NCBI GenBank assembly: GCA_019414325.1
Contig: DXMG01000046.1
Span: 1-15,552, forward strand
Length of the DNA stretch: 15,552 bases
Source: Collinsella sp.
GTDB taxonomy: Bacteria; Actinomycetota; Coriobacteriia; Coriobacteriales; Coriobacteriaceae
Direction: 5' to 3'
This document shows positions 14,214 through 15,552 of this stretch, in pieces. A program made the translations under genes and the position numbers. The notes under the pieces were generated by a model. It saw nothing but the letters and a program-made list of their open reading frames with translations, was not told the DNA's origin and ran no database searches. Position 1 is the stretch's first letter, and every line of letters starts with the position of its first letter.

Positions 14214-14262
14214 GGTATCAAAAAGCCGTAACCTATAACTGTGATTGGTATCAAATACTAAT
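14214..14262 (+). promoter_or_regulatory. Promoter/operator region of the SIS genes (GntR-type operator)
   Basis: ATTGGTATCAAATACTAAT (14244-14262) is an inverted repeat of two 8-base arms with one mismatch and a 3-base centre. It closely resembles the known NagR/DasR-type consensus with ATTGGT…ACCAAT arms. A TATAAC -10-like box (14234-14239) lies just upstream, so a bound repressor would cover the transcription start. The string GGTATCAAA is also present at 14214-14222, exactly 33 bases upstream of the copy in the operator, so two regulators could bind the same DNA face. No clear -35 is seen. Confidence 0.5.
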
Positions 14263-14283
14263 GATTTGTTACGAGGTGAGACG

Positions 14284-15399
14284 ATGAAGATGCTCGATTA
14301 CGTTCAGCTTGCCCATGTGCGTATGGGGGAGAACCTCGAGCGTTCGTCTGAGCTGGTAGCGCAGCTCGTTGATATTTTCCAGTCCGGTTCTTTTGATGCA
14401 CTGCGCATCGTTGCTTCGGGTTCGTCGCGCCATGCCGCCGATTGCGCCCGCGATTACCTGCAAGATGCGCTGCAGATGCAGGTGTCCGTTGTGACGCCCG
14501 AGGCCTTCGTCGATTTTGAACACACCTATCCGCAGCATGCGCTCAACATCGCCGTCTCGCAGAGCGGCTATTCGACCAATACGATTGCGGCGCTCGATTA
14601 CATGCGTGCACACGATATGGCTGCAGTTGCGCTCACGGCAAACGTCGAGGCACCCATCAAGGAACACGCTGACATCGTTCTTGACTACGGTGTGGGTGTC
14701 GAGTCGGTGGACTTTGTGACTCTGGGCGTCGAGGTTCTCGTTGAGTACCTGGTGCTCTTTGGTATTTACGGCGGTCAGGCGCGCGGAACGATTGACGCCA
14801 AGGGCGTTGCTCAGCGTCTTGATGACCTGCGCGAGGCTATCCAGGCTAATGCCGTGATGTGCAAGACCGCCGAGGCATATGTCCAAGATCACATGCTCGA
14901 GCTTTCTGAGCACATGCCCGCCATGGTCGTCGGCAACGGCCCCAACTATGGTGTTGCCGAGGAGGCAGCGCTCAAGCTGAGCGAGACCATCAAGATTCCT
15001 GCCATGCATCACGAAGGCGAGGAGTTCGTCCACGGTCCCGAGATGCAGATCGTTCCGGGCTATCTGGTGTTTATCGTCGACGATCCGCAGGGGTCGGAGC
15101 GTCTTGCGAATATCGCCGATGCGCTATCGAACGTTACGGCAAAAACGGTGCTGCTCACGGCCCATCCCAAGGGTAGGGCTCACGAGGTTGCGGTGCCTCA
15201 GGTGGCTCCGCTGCTCAGCGCAATTCCCAATCTTGTGTTCTTCCAGACGATTGCGGCCATGATTGCCGAGCGTCTGAAGTCATGGAACGTGCACCCGTAT
15301 CTCGATACCGTCTCCAAGCAAATGGAGGTCAAGGCAGAGGGCTACGAAGAGTCAGTCAATGCGCTTAAGGCCAAAGCGGCTGAGTGTTACGGAATGTAA
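14284..15399 (+). CDS. SIS-domain sugar-phosphate isomerase/deglycase (GlmS isomerase-like)
   Basis: A 371-residue protein with two SIS domains and no glutaminase domain. The first (about 35-160) has IVASGSSRHAA, AVSQSGYSTNTIAALDYM and VALTANVEAPI. The second (about 200-345) has VVGNGPNYGVAEEAALKLSE and MHHEGEEFVHGPEMQIV, which correspond to the sugar-phosphate-binding and catalytic elements of the GlmS isomerase half. Such stand-alone proteins include FrlB/GfrF fructoselysine-6-phosphate deglycase, GfrE and AgaS-type isomerases. The ATG at 14284 has GAGGTGA (14273-14279) at 4 bases; an in-frame GTG at 14245 lies inside the operator and is rejected. The next gene, 60 bases on, appears to be a second SIS protein. 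With the two GntR genes this suggests an amino-sugar or Amadori-compound pathway. The exact substrate is not determined. Confidence 0.85.
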   Translation: MKMLDYVQLAHVRMGENLERSSELVAQLVDIFQSGSFDALRIVASGSSRHAADCARDYLQDALQMQVSVVTPEAFVDFEHTYPQHALNIAVSQSGYSTNTIAALDYMRAHDMAAVALTANVEAPIKEHADIVLDYGVGVESVDFVTLGVEVLVEYLVLFGIYGGQARGTIDAKGVAQRLDDLREAIQANAVMCKTAEAYVQDHMLELSEHMPAMVVGNGPNYGVAEEAALKLSETIKIPAMHHEGEEFVHGPEMQIVPGYLVFIVDDPQGSERLANIADALSNVTAKTVLLTAHPKGRAHEVAVPQVAPLLSAIPNLVFFQTIAAMIAERLKSWNVHPYLDTVSKQMEVKAEGYEESVNALKAKAAECYGM

Positions 15400-15459
15400 G
15401 CGGGTTTTGATGCCCGTTGGCATGGGGGATGTGGAAACAACCCCAGAAAGGAGAGACAA

Positions 15460-15552
15460 ATGAAGGAAACCGAGAAGATCGAGATCATGCATTTCGACCA
15501 GGAGGGCTATCTCGAGGACGGCAAGGCGCTCTACGAGACCGGCAAGAAGATG
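15460..15552 (+). CDS. Second SIS-like sugar-phosphate enzyme (N-terminus only)
   Basis: Thirty-one codons from an ATG with AAAGGAG (15447-15453) at 6 bases; the window ends before the stop. The start (MKETEKIEIMHFDQEGYL then EDGKALYETGKKM) resembles the N-termini of FrlB/GfrF and other SIS-domain deglycases, with a D/E-x-x-(Y/F)-L…G-K pattern and a long first helix. The length is too short for a firm family call. It sits 60 bases after the first SIS gene, on the same strand, so the two are likely co-transcribed. Adjacent paired SIS genes are known in glucoselysine/fructoselysine (Gfr) loci. Confidence 0.5.
   Translation, partial: MKETEKIEIMHFDQEGYLEDGKALYETGKKM

Noticed and set aside
13244..14254. 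A 336-codon minus-strand frame opposite the two GntR genes.
   Set aside because: It is antisense to two proteins with complete winged-helix and UTRA domains, and shows no motif of its own.
1..15552. A CRISPR array, tRNA or rRNA genes, or a phage or defence-island gene cluster.
   Set aside because: No regularly spaced direct repeats, cloverleaf sequence, rRNA-like segment or recognised defence protein was seen. The only phage-like or mobile proteins are the recombinase and TnpW.

Overview
The window looks like chromosome from a high-GC human-gut actinobacterium of the class Coriobacteriia, most likely Collinsella or a close relative. This is inferred from GC-rich codon use, the protein flavour of GlgP, MalQ, GalE and the regulators, and the many HutC-type GntR and SIS-sugar genes. 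No 16S or marker-gene comparison could be run. The first ~2.1 kb is different: it is AT-richer, uses Firmicutes-like codons and carries a TnpW-type small protein followed by a TnpX-type large serine recombinase. It is read as the right-hand end of an integrative or mobilizable element inserted just past the 3' end of glgP.

Layout. (1) 1-2183: element end, with the tail of an unidentified ORF, tnpW, a promoter, the large serine recombinase, a bidirectional terminator and a short non-coding edge. (2) 2184-7368, minus strand: glgP (glycogen/maltodextrin phosphorylase), malQ (4-alpha-glucanotransferase) and galE (UDP-glucose 4-epimerase). malQ and glgP look co-transcribed, with a hairpin and a dyad in the gap between them; galE has its own strong terminator. 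Together they degrade alpha-glucan to glucose-1-phosphate and interconvert UDP-hexoses. (3) 7635-8988, plus strand: a Tat-exported coiled-coil plus CHAP/NlpC-like cell-wall hydrolase, with a structured 3' UTR and a strong terminator. (4) 8987-9687: an AT-richer island with one orphan ORF, bracketed by the real murB 3' end and by a diverged second copy of the murB C-terminus. (5) 9674-10636, minus: murB. It is divergent from a LacI-family regulator gene (10820-11848, plus). (6) 11902-11976: a very long, nearly perfect inverted repeat. (7) 12097-15552, plus: a small orphan protein gene, two overlapping GntR/HutC regulator genes, a promoter region with a GntR-type operator, and two genes for SIS-domain sugar-phosphate enzymes, the second cut by the window edge.

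The last block looks like a regulated amino-sugar or Amadori-product (fructoselysine/glucoselysine-like) catabolic locus whose transporter would lie downstream of the window. The best leads are the murB 3'-end duplication around an orphan gene, the long palindrome at 11.9 kb, and the double-GntR/SIS locus with its operator. No CRISPR array, tRNA or rRNA was seen.
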